Origin: JBBDQZ01 sp040905705
GTDB lineage: Bacteria > Bacteroidota > Rhodothermia > Balneolales > Natronogracilivirgulaceae
Direction: 5' to 3'
DNA: 5,139 bases
NCBI GenBank assembly: GCA_040905705.1
Contig: JBBDQZ010000047.1
Span: forward strand, 1 to 5,139
The position numbers and the translations under genes were made by a program. The notes beneath the pieces were generated by a model, which worked only from the letters and a program-made list of their open reading frames with translations, searched no databases and had not been told where the DNA came from. Below are positions 1 to 5,139 of this stretch, one piece after another (position 1 is the stretch's first letter; each line of letters begins with the position of its first letter).

Positions 1-81
1 AAGGTTGGGGGTGCTTGTACGCACGAGCTGAGATCATACCCCGATCACCTGAACCGGGTAATACCGGCGTAGGGAAACCTT
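1..81 (+). ncRNA. TPP (thiamin pyrophosphate) riboswitch aptamer, THI element
   Basis: This RNA element senses thiamin pyrophosphate and controls the gene behind it. Stem P1 is AAGGTT (1-6) with AACCTT (76-81). P2 is GGGG (7-10) with CCCC (39-42). P3 is GTGC (11-14) with GCAC (21-24). The conserved core CTGAGA is at 28-33. The second sensor arm contains ATCACCTGA (44-52), stem CCGG/CCGG (54-57 with 64-67) around GTAATA, and the hallmark GCGTAGGGAA (67-76). These pieces occur in the order and spacing of the well-known thiM-type aptamer. The aptamer fills the left edge of the window, so its promoter lies outside. The next gene, on the same strand 109 bases later, is a TonB-dependent receptor, a known class of TPP-regulated gene in Bacteroidota. 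TPP binding normally represses expression. Confidence 0.96.
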
Positions 82-82
82 A

Positions 83-124
83 CCGATGTAAGTCAGGAGG
101 AAAAAAAGCTTCCTGAGTCATCGG
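83..124 (+). promoter_or_regulatory. Leader hairpin between TPP aptamer and receptor gene
   Basis: CCGATG (83-88) pairs with CATCGG (119-124), and TCAGGA (93-98) pairs with TCCTGA (111-116). A small asymmetric internal loop separates them, and the 12-base apical loop contains seven A residues. The hairpin starts two bases after P1 of the aptamer ends, so it is probably part of the expression platform. It is not a standard intrinsic terminator, because the bases after it (AAACAGCTCTTC) contain no U-tract. An alternative small hairpin, CTTAC (79-83) with GTAAG (88-92), would take three bases from P1 and break the lower stem. That would give a simple two-state switch. The pairing is seen; the regulatory role is inferred. 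Confidence 0.5.
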
Positions 125-128
125 AAAC

Positions 129-189
129 AGCTCTTCTGTTGTACACAGCGCCTTCAAATTAATGAAGAATCACCCTATTTGGAGGAGCT
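129..189 (+). promoter_or_regulatory. Candidate anti-Shine-Dalgarno pairing controlling receptor translation
   Basis: The ribosome binding site is GGAGGAG (181-187), just before the ATG at 190. AGCTCTTCT (129-137) can pair without a break to GGAGGAGCT (181-189), with two G-U pairs, and a third G-U pair (138 with 180) is possible. This would hide the whole site up to the start codon. The enclosed loop holds a further hairpin, CTTCA (152-156) with TGAAG (163-167). The anti-SD strand can also be held by a local hairpin AACAG/CTGTT (126-130 with 136-140), or by GAGCTG (25-30) inside the aptamer core pairing with CAGCTC (128-133). Either alternative would free the ribosome site. The pairings are visible; that they form and respond to TPP is inference. 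Confidence 0.45.
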
Positions 190-2700
190 ATGAAACGTAT
201 TATTTTCTTCTTATTGATACTGTCGTTTGTTTCCGGTTTATCGGAAGTGCCGGCGCAGACATTCAGCGGAATAGTCCGGGATGCCCAAACCCGTGATCCA
301 TTACCCGGAGCATCCGTCATTCAGGTATATACCGATCACGGAACCACCACGGACACTGAGGGACGATTTGAACTGGATCTCATTGACTACTCGCCTAAAA
401 TTGTTGAAATTCGCTATCTCGGGTATCAAGCACATCGAATCCGGGTCAACTGGAGCGGTGAAAGGGAAGAAAGTATCAGCCTGGTCCCTGAAACCATCGT
501 AAGTGAAGATGTGCTGGTGGAAGCTTTTCGGGTGGACAACCGAACCCCGGTGACTCATGCCAATCTCGACCATGACCAGATCCGGGAACGAAACCTGGGG
601 CAGGATATTCCCGTATTGCTTGAAATGAGCCCCTCCGTGATCAGTACATCCGATGCCGGTGCGGGTATAGGATACACAGGCCTTCGCATACGAGGGGTGG
701 ATCCGCAACGAATTAATGTTATGGTCAATGGTATTCCATTGAACGATTCGGAGTCGCATGGAGTGTTTTGGGTGAATATGCCCGATTTCGCTTCTTCGCT
801 TGACAATATACAAATCCAGCGGGGAGTCGGTATATCGTCGCACGGACCGGCGGCATTCGGCGCCAATGTCAATTTGCAGACAACCACACTTCAGCCTGAC
901 CCCTACGGCGAAATCAACAGCAGTGCCGGAGCGTTCAACACGTTTAAAAACAATATCCAGGTGGGCACCGGGCTTATGAGCAACGGTTGGGCCTTCGACG
1001 GCCGCCTGTCGAGTATAACGTCTGATGGTTACATGGACCGTGCCTCATCCGATTTGAAATCATTTTTTGTTTCAGGTACACGCCATTCCGACCGCGGGCT
1101 GCTGAAACTGAATGTGTTTTCGGGCCATGAACAAACTTATCAGGCGTGGTACGGTGTGCATGAGTCGATTTTGAACAATGATGCGGATAATTTGGAAGGA
1201 TATATCAGTGCCGAGTTTATTGATGAAGTTACGGCTGAACATCTGCGTAATAACCTGGATAATCGCCGTTTTAACCCCGCCGGTATGTACGTTGATCCCG
1301 ATGGCGAGTTGCGCTTCTATGAAAATCAGACCGACAACTACACCCAGACTCACTATCAACTTCACTATTCGCACCATTTCACGGAACAGTTTTTCGGAAA
1401 TATCTCTCTGCACTACACTCGAGGGGCGGGATATTATGAGGAATTCAAAGATGACGAGGATTTGGAAGAAGATTATGGATTTTCACCGGTTGAAGTCGGT
1501 GACGAGACCGTCACACATACCGATCTTGTGCGCCAGCGGTGGCTCGATAATCATTTCGGTGGCTTCACATTTTCGGCGGACTACCAGGGCGGTGACGACT
1601 GGCAGCTTACGGTTGGCGGTGGTTTGAATCACTACGACGGTGATCATTTCGGTGAAATTGTCTGGGTACGGACAGCGAGTCCCGCTGAACTGGGCGAACG
1701 CTATTATGATAATGTTGGTGTCAAAACGGATGGAAATGCCTATGTGAAGCTTCTTGTAGATGTCACCAGCCGTCTGAGTCTCCTTGGAGACCTGCAGGTT
1801 CGAGGTATTCACTATTCGCTGGACGGAGTCAATAACGATCAGCGCATCCTGGATGCAACACACTCGTACACTTTTCTGAATCCCAAGGCGGGCGTCAATT
1901 ATGAGTTAAGTGACCTTAGCCAGATATATGGTTATTTCGGAATTTCCAGTAAAGAGCCTGTGCGCCGTGATTTTACCGACGCGACCGAAAACTATCAACC
2001 GGAACATGAGACGCTGTATAATTTTGAGGCCGGATATCGGGGGGGATGGGCCGCACTTCAATTCGGGGTGAATGCCTATTATATGTTGTATGACAATCAG
2101 CTGATCAACACCGGCGAGATCAACGATGTCGGGGATCCGGTACGTACTAACGTGCCTGACAGCTACCGGGCAGGGATCGAACTGGAGACGGCTGTGCAGA
2201 TCATCGACGGACTTCGCTGGAATGGAAATGTGGCGTTCAGCCGGAATCGCATTTCGGAATTTGTAGAGTTCATTGACCGGTATGACGAAAACTGGGCTTC
2301 CCATCCGGAGGGGCCATTGCAAAACATCCATAATAACTCGAACATTGCATTTTCGCCGTCGGTAACTTCAGCCTCGCAACTGACATGGCAGTACGATAAC
2401 GCGCAGTTCGACTGGTATTCCCGTTATGTGGGAAGGCAGTATCTGGATAACACCACCAACCGGGAACGTTCCATCGATCCATGGTGGGTCAATGATATCC
2501 GGCTGTCCTATAACTGGGGCGGACTGCAATTTGTACGGAATGTTAGGTTTCAGTTGATGGTCAATAATGTTCTGGATCATGCCTATGTATCAAACGGTTA
2601 TACCTATGGCTATATCGGTGGTGGCGAAACCTTTCGCGAAAACTTCTATTTTCCACAAGCCGGCCGACATGTGTTGGGAGGCATAACCATGTCGTTTTGA
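190..2700 (+). CDS. TonB-dependent outer-membrane receptor, TPP-regulated (probable thiamin or thiamin-precursor uptake)
   Basis: This 836-residue outer-membrane transporter takes up its substrate using energy passed through TonB-ExbBD. Residues 1-22 form a signal peptide, a KR pair followed by a hydrophobic run, with likely cleavage after VPA. Residues about 24-98 are a CarboxypepD_reg-like fold (GIVRD, PLPGASV, TDTEGRF). SEDVLVEA (105-112) is a possible TonB box. The plug spans about 117-232 and carries LRIRGVDPQRINVMVNGIP (165-183) and FGANVNLQTT (223-232). The remainder is a barrel ending in a terminal Phe, as usual for BAM substrates. I see no cysteines, which suits an envelope protein. 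An acidic stretch at 417-428 (9 of 12 residues) follows the family-like GYYEEF segment. The start has an SD sequence, GGAGG, four bases upstream. The TPP riboswitch upstream is the reason for proposing a thiamin-related substrate; sequence alone would not show it. No thiamin kinase or PnuT-type permease follows. Family assignment is near certain, substrate is inferred. Confidence 0.95.
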   Translation: MKRIIFFLLILSFVSGLSEVPAQTFSGIVRDAQTRDPLPGASVIQVYTDHGTTTDTEGRFELDLIDYSPKIVEIRYLGYQAHRIRVNWSGEREESISLVPETIVSEDVLVEAFRVDNRTPVTHANLDHDQIRERNLGQDIPVLLEMSPSVISTSDAGAGIGYTGLRIRGVDPQRINVMVNGIPLNDSESHGVFWVNMPDFASSLDNIQIQRGVGISSHGPAAFGANVNLQTTTLQPDPYGEINSSAGAFNTFKNNIQVGTGLMSNGWAFDGRLSSITSDGYMDRASSDLKSFFVSGTRHSDRGLLKLNVFSGHEQTYQAWYGVHESILNNDADNLEGYISAEFIDEVTAEHLRNNLDNRRFNPAGMYVDPDGELRFYENQTDNYTQTHYQLHYSHHFTEQFFGNISLHYTRGAGYYEEFKDDEDLEEDYGFSPVEVGDETVTHTDLVRQRWLDNHFGGFTFSADYQGGDDWQLTVGGGLNHYDGDHFGEIVWVRTASPAELGERYYDNVGVKTDGNAYVKLLVDVTSRLSLLGDLQVRGIHYSLDGVNNDQRILDATHSYTFLNPKAGVNYELSDLSQIYGYFGISSKEPVRRDFTDATENYQPEHETLYNFEAGYRGGWAALQFGVNAYYMLYDNQLINTGEINDVGDPVRTNVPDSYRAGIELETAVQIIDGLRWNGNVAFSRNRISEFVEFIDRYDENWASHPEGPLQNIHNNSNIAFSPSVTSASQLTWQYDNAQFDWYSRYVGRQYLDNTTNRERSIDPWWVNDIRLSYNWGGLQFVRNVRFQLMVNNVLDHAYVSNGYTYGYIGGGETFRENFYFPQAGRHVLGGITMSF

Positions 2701-2748
2701 TGGTTTCGGATTATGAGGGTTCTGATGTATATTTAAAGTTTCCATCCC

Positions 2749-2760
2749 GACAGGCCTGTC
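2749..2760. repeat. 12-bp perfect palindrome in the gap between receptor and MgtC-like gene
   Basis: GACAGGCCTGTC is its own reverse complement. It lies in the 87-nt gap after the receptor. A second small hairpin follows, CCCGT (2770-2774) with ACGGG (2781-2785), ending two bases before the ATG at 2788. Neither is followed by a T-run on either strand, so neither looks like an intrinsic terminator. The palindrome could be a protein-binding site or an RNA processing/stability hairpin. A chance origin is also possible. Confidence 0.4.
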
Positions 2761-2787
2761 TGAAAAGGACCCGTGTAGTAACGGGAT

Positions 2788-4071
2788 ATGAAGTGGCTGT
2801 CTGGAGACACCTTATATCATTCGATGTCTGAAACCGATCTCTATACCGTTTTTCAAACATTGGGGATTTCGCTGTTGCTCGGCCTCTTGGTCGGGATGCA
2901 GCGGGAGCTCCATGATACCCGCATAGCCGGGTTCCGGACATTTGCAATCGTTACCCTTTTCGGAACGGTTTCAGCTTACCTGGCCCAATTGTTCACACCG
3001 TTCATGTTGGGATTCGGCCTTCTTGGTGTGATCTCTATCATCGTGGTTGGGAACATGATGAAAATGAAGAGCGGAAGCACCGAATATGGTATGACCACCG
3101 AAATTTCATTGCTTCTGATGTACGGGGTGGGGGCTTTTCTGACTATGGGGCCATGGATCATCGGCGCTGCTATCGCGGGTAGTACCGCCATTTTGCTTCA
3201 GATTAAACCGCAGCTGAAGGGCGCCCTTGCAAAAATGGAGGACAAAGACATCAAGGCGATTATGCAATTTGTGCTGATCACCTTTATTATTTTGCCGATA
3301 CTTCCTAACCAGACCTTTGGCCCGTTTGATGTCTTTAACCCCCAGCGAACATGGCTGCTGGTGGTTTTAATAACCGGAATCAGCCTGGGCGGATATATGA
3401 TATATAAATTTATGGGCGATCGAGCCGGTGTTGCGGCCGGCGGTATTTTAGGTGGAATTATCTCCAGTACGGCTACGACAGTAAGCTATTCCAGAATCAC
3501 CGCCAAAACTTCGTTTGCCGGGTTGCATGCTTCTGCTGTTATTATCATTGCATCAGCTATGGTCTATTTTCGTATTGCCATCGAAATTCTGGTGATGGCA
3601 CCTGACTATTTTTACCGGCTGATATGGCCGGTGGCTATCATGTTTCTGGTTTCGCTGGGGGTGGCTTTGTTCGCATTTCGCCGGGTTAGAAATCAGTCAC
3701 ATACGATGCCGGATCAAAAGAATCCGAGTGAATTGAGTACTGCGATGACATTTGGAATGGTGTATGTCGTCATTCTTTTCCTCATCTCCGCCACATCCGA
3801 GTACCTTGGATCCGAAGCCATGTTTGTGGTTTCCGCACTCTCCGGCCTGGCCGATATGGACGCCATCACGTTGTCCGTATCCCAAAAGGTTCAAAATGGT
3901 ACCATTGCGACAGAACTTGGCTGGAAGCTGATTCTTACGGCTCTGATTGCCAGTACAGTTTTTAAATATTCGATTATTTATGTTATCGGCGGAATGGATA
4001 CCGCGCGTAAAGTATTACCGGCATTTTCAATCATAATCGTAGCAGCACTTTTATTGATACTGGTCGGATAA
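2788..4071 (+). CDS. MgtC/SapB family membrane protein with DUF4010 domain
   Basis: This is an integral inner-membrane protein of 427 residues with roughly eleven or twelve hydrophobic segments. The N-terminal part (about 21-140) resembles MgtC/SapB, with the signature GLLVGMQREL at 32-41 followed by GFRTFAIVTLFG. A charged linker (about 140-157) leads to the DUF4010 part. That part carries two conserved-looking motifs: GGILGGIISSTATT (218-231) and SGLADMDAITLS (352-363). MgtC itself is linked to growth in low magnesium and to virulence; the function of the DUF4010 form is not established. The start is uncertain. The frame has a stop at 2779-2781, so ATG 2788 is the first candidate, but it lacks a good SD sequence and sits behind a small hairpin. 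ATG 2824 (MSETDLY) would place the first membrane segment nearer the N-terminus, as is common in the family. It lies 87 nt after the receptor on the same strand with no clear terminator between, so co-transcription is plausible. A link to thiamin is unproven. Confidence 0.9.
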   Translation: MKWLSGDTLYHSMSETDLYTVFQTLGISLLLGLLVGMQRELHDTRIAGFRTFAIVTLFGTVSAYLAQLFTPFMLGFGLLGVISIIVVGNMMKMKSGSTEYGMTTEISLLLMYGVGAFLTMGPWIIGAAIAGSTAILLQIKPQLKGALAKMEDKDIKAIMQFVLITFIILPILPNQTFGPFDVFNPQRTWLLVVLITGISLGGYMIYKFMGDRAGVAAGGILGGIISSTATTVSYSRITAKTSFAGLHASAVIIIASAMVYFRIAIEILVMAPDYFYRLIWPVAIMFLVSLGVALFAFRRVRNQSHTMPDQKNPSELSTAMTFGMVYVVILFLISATSEYLGSEAMFVVSALSGLADMDAITLSVSQKVQNGTIATELGWKLILTALIASTVFKYSIIYVIGGMDTARKVLPAFSIIIVAALLLILVG

Positions 4072-4157
4072 GCGAGTTCGTACCGCTCAAGTATTCAGGG
4101 ATGTGCCTCCTAATGGATTCACAGATTCTTCTCTTGGTTGATAATAGAGGACGGGGG

Positions 4158-4199
4158 TGAATCGGGAGGGGCTCGAACCCTCGACCCACGGCTTAAAAG
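4158..4199 (-). pseudogene. 3' half of a tRNA-Lys(UUU) gene
   Basis: Read on the minus strand, this contains the anticodon loop CTTTTAA (4199-4193, anticodon TTT), the 3' anticodon strand GCCGT (4192-4188) and variable loop GGGTC (4187-4183). The T-arm follows as GAGGG-TTCGAGC-CCCTC (4182-4166), then the acceptor 3' strand CCGATTC (4165-4159) and discriminator A (4158). CCA is not encoded. Upstream on the same strand the tRNA match fades: ACAGC (4204-4200) pairs with GCCGT at only four of five positions, and no D-arm or 5' acceptor strand follows. This fragment cannot make a tRNA. The adjacent integrase suggests it is the displaced half of a tRNA gene used as an attachment site; an intact tRNA-Lys would be expected at the other end of the element. 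Confidence 0.85.
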
Positions 4200-4204
4200 G
4201 CTGT
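4158..4204 (-). other. Attachment site (att junction) of a tRNA-Lys integrated element
   Basis: The tRNA-derived sequence stops at the anticodon arm and unrelated DNA leading to the integrase begins. The last shared part, ACAGC-CTTTTAA-GCCGT on the minus strand, is an imperfect inverted repeat around the 7-base anticodon loop. That is the layout expected for a tyrosine-recombinase core site that uses the anticodon stem as its two binding arms and exchanges strands across the loop. The partner site is outside the window, so the exact core length cannot be measured here. Confidence 0.65.
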
Positions 4205-4218
4205 TATGATATACATAA
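4204..4218. repeat. Inverted repeat TTATG-ATATA-CATAA beside the att core
   Basis: TTATG (4204-4208) and CATAA (4214-4218) are perfect inverted copies around a 5-base AT spacer. They lie directly inside the element next to the tRNA fragment. The position suits a binding site for the integrase or an excisionase, but the repeat is short and AT-rich, so chance is possible. Confidence 0.4.
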
Positions 4219-4234
4219 AAACAGTGACTTAGCG

Positions 4235-4259
4235 GTGTCAGGTATCAGTACAGTATCAG
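4235..4259. repeat. Three short direct repeats, GTRTCAG, between att site and integrase
   Basis: GTGTCAG (4235-4241), GTATCAG (4242-4248) and GTATCAG (4253-4259) lie in one orientation. Their starts are 7 and 11 bases apart. Clusters of short direct repeats beside the core are what arm-type binding sites of lambda-like integrases look like. The role is inferred from position only. Confidence 0.45.
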
Positions 4260-4284
4260 CCGGATTCAAAATCACTATGAAATG

Positions 4285-5139
4285 TCACAGTTGAAGGTCG
4301 TAGGGAATGGCCTTCAAATACACCTCTGTAGTTGTCCGGCTGGCATGTCCTAATATGCGTTGTAATTTGTACAACCGATAGTCTGCTGACTCTCCTTTTG
4401 CCGGGGCTGTCAGATATCGGATCGCGAAAGTGTGGCGCAGGCTATGAAAGGTTATTTCTTTTCGTTCTGGCCAAAGTATGTTTCGGCACCGGGAAAACTC
4501 TTTGCTCATGCGGCCGGCCATTGTCTCTCCCTTCCGTCCAAAAAGGTAATCGCTTTCTGCCAGGATTGGAATAGATTTCCGGTAATCCGGATCGGTGTAC
4601 TTGTCTATGACTTCTTTAGCCTCGAACAGGTAAGGGATCCGGCGCTGCTTGCGCGATTTGGTCTGGTGGTGCAGGCCTATGGTTATGAAGTCTTTGCTAC
4701 AGGCTTGTAGTTTCAGGTTGATTATCTCGCTTTTTCGCATCCCGGTCGATACCGCCAGCTTCCATGCGTCTATCATCCAGTGCTGGGTGGTGGCCGGATT
4801 GGTAAAGCCCTTTTTGACTGCATACTCCACGGATTCCAGTTTCACCTTGTAGAGTGCCTCCAGTTCTTCATCCAGCAGGTATTCCGGGATTTCTTCGTCG
4901 ATGCGTACCGTGGGTAGCTTGGGTACTTCAACCAGATATTTTTTCCCGGCGCACCAGTTCAAGAACGCGATAACGGTTGTTCGCATTGATTTGTGTGTGC
5001 CTGGTGACGGAGCAGAACGGATAAAATCAGCAACCTTGCGTTGCGGTATATCGCTTACCGCTACATTACGGCCGATAGCCTCAGCCATAAGCCCAAGCCG
5101 TCCCCGGACGGTCCGAAGGGTGTTGTATGACCATATCGT
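4285..5139 (-). CDS. Tyrosine recombinase/integrase, 5' end cut by the window edge
   Basis: This is a site-specific DNA recombinase, probably the integrase of the element attached at the tRNA-Lys fragment. In-window numbering here starts at ATG 5088 (267 residues from there). The catalytic domain (about 68-267) shows Arg118 in STGMRKSEI, Lys144 in TKSRKQRRIP, His215 and Arg218 in HSLRHT, His248 in ILGHAS, and nucleophile Tyr257 in TTTEVYLK. That is the full expected set. Residues about 1-60 belong to the SAM-like core-binding domain. Upstream of 5088 the frame stays open to base 5139 and adds 17 residues, including SYNTLRTVRGRLGL, which looks like the first helix of that domain. The true start therefore probably lies beyond the window and Met 5088 is internal; typical family members are about 300-400 residues. 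The gene ends 85 bases from the tRNA fragment and reads towards it. Nothing suggests inactivation. Confidence 0.93.
   Translation of the reverse strand, partial: TIWSYNTLRTVRGRLGLMAEAIGRNVAVSDIPQRKVADFIRSAPSPGTHKSMRTTVIAFLNWCAGKKYLVEVPKLPTVRIDEEIPEYLLDEELEALYKVKLESVEYAVKKGFTNPATTQHWMIDAWKLAVSTGMRKSEIINLKLQACSKDFITIGLHHQTKSRKQRRIPYLFEAKEVIDKYTDPDYRKSIPILAESDYLFGRKGETMAGRMSKEFSRCRNILWPERKEITFHSLRHTFAIRYLTAPAKGESADYRLYKLQRILGHASRTTTEVYLKAIPYDLQL

Larger units (their letters stand above)
4200..5139. mobile_element. End of an integrative element (genomic island, prophage or ICE) inserted in tRNA-Lys
   Basis: The element runs from the tRNA junction to beyond the right edge. The evidence is a truncated tRNA, an adjacent tyrosine recombinase reading towards the junction, and short direct and inverted repeats in the 85 bases between them. 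Only the integrase is visible, so the element type and its cargo cannot be judged. Because the fragment is the 3' half and is joined to the chromosomal side, this looks like the end distal to the restored tRNA gene. Confidence 0.65.

Noticed and set aside
95..113. AGGAGG ribosome site for a small leader ORF
   Set aside because: There is no ATG, GTG or TTG in the next dozen bases, so no leader peptide can be supported.
83..140. Rho-independent terminator in the riboswitch leader
   Set aside because: The hairpin is good, but no U-tract follows it. The run of seven As lies in the loop, not after the stem.
301..887. Long minus-strand open frames inside the receptor gene (301-843 and 555-887)
   Set aside because: They lie opposite a clear TonB receptor with domain structure, and their translations are cysteine- and histidine-rich without domains or signal features. 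They are shadows.
1072..2580. Further open frames opposite or overlapping the receptor barrel
   Set aside because: No recognisable domains, no ribosome sites noticed, and fully contained in the real coding frame.
2704..2735. Bacteroidota-type promoter for the MgtC-like gene (TATATTTA at 2728-2735, TTTC about 20 bases upstream)
   Set aside because: It differs from TAnnTTTG at the last base and the -33 element is poor. In AT-rich intergenic DNA this is too weak to annotate, though it keeps open a separate transcript.
4072..4157. Terminator for the MgtC-like gene
   Set aside because: Only a weak four-base AGCG/CGCT pairing is visible near 4071-4087, and no T-run follows it.
4158..4245. Complete tRNA-Lys gene on the minus strand
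   Set aside because: Only the part from the anticodon loop to the 3' end fits. No D-arm or 5' acceptor strand is present upstream on that strand.
4332..4852. Plus-strand open frames over the integrase
   Set aside because: They overlap a frame with all tyrosine-recombinase catalytic residues; their products show no recognisable motif.

Overview
The window probably comes from a Bacteroidota/Rhodothermota/Balneolota-type bacterium (FCB group). The main clue is a TonB-dependent receptor whose signal peptide is followed by a CarboxypepD_reg-like domain, a fusion typical of that group. Base composition is near 50% GC by eye. A clear Shine-Dalgarno (SD) sequence precedes the receptor but not the second gene. 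I cannot assign a genus.

Region 1 (1-2700) is a thiamin-related transport module. A complete TPP riboswitch aptamer (1-81) lies in the leader of an 836-residue TonB-dependent outer-membrane receptor (190-2700). TPP control suggests that the receptor imports thiamin, a phosphate ester or a precursor. The leader between aptamer and start codon holds a strong hairpin without a U-tract (83-124). It also holds a segment (129-138) that can pair with the SD sequence right up to the start codon. Together these suggest control of translation rather than termination.

Region 2 (2701-4071) is an 87-nt gap with two small inverted repeats and no recognisable terminator, then a polytopic membrane protein of the MgtC/SapB-DUF4010 type. 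It lies on the same strand and could be in the same transcript. A link to thiamin is only positional.

Region 3 (4072-5139) is the end of an integrated mobile element. Positions 4072-4157 hold nothing I recognise. On the minus strand at 4158-4199 lies the 3' half of a tRNA-Lys(UUU) gene: anticodon loop, variable loop, T-arm and 3' acceptor strand. No D-arm or 5' acceptor strand is present. Immediately on its 5' side come non-tRNA DNA with short repeats (4204-4259) and a tyrosine recombinase (4285 to the window edge, minus strand) that carries all expected catalytic residues. The reading frame stays open to base 5139, so the integrase is cut by the window and the start at 5088 is probably internal. 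The simplest reading is an element inserted in a tRNA-Lys gene. Its int gene lies beside the end with the displaced tRNA half, and its cargo lies beyond 5139.

No wholly new system can be demonstrated here. The points most worth following are the proposed riboswitch expression platform, the receptor/MgtC-DUF4010 pairing, and the unseen element beyond the right edge.
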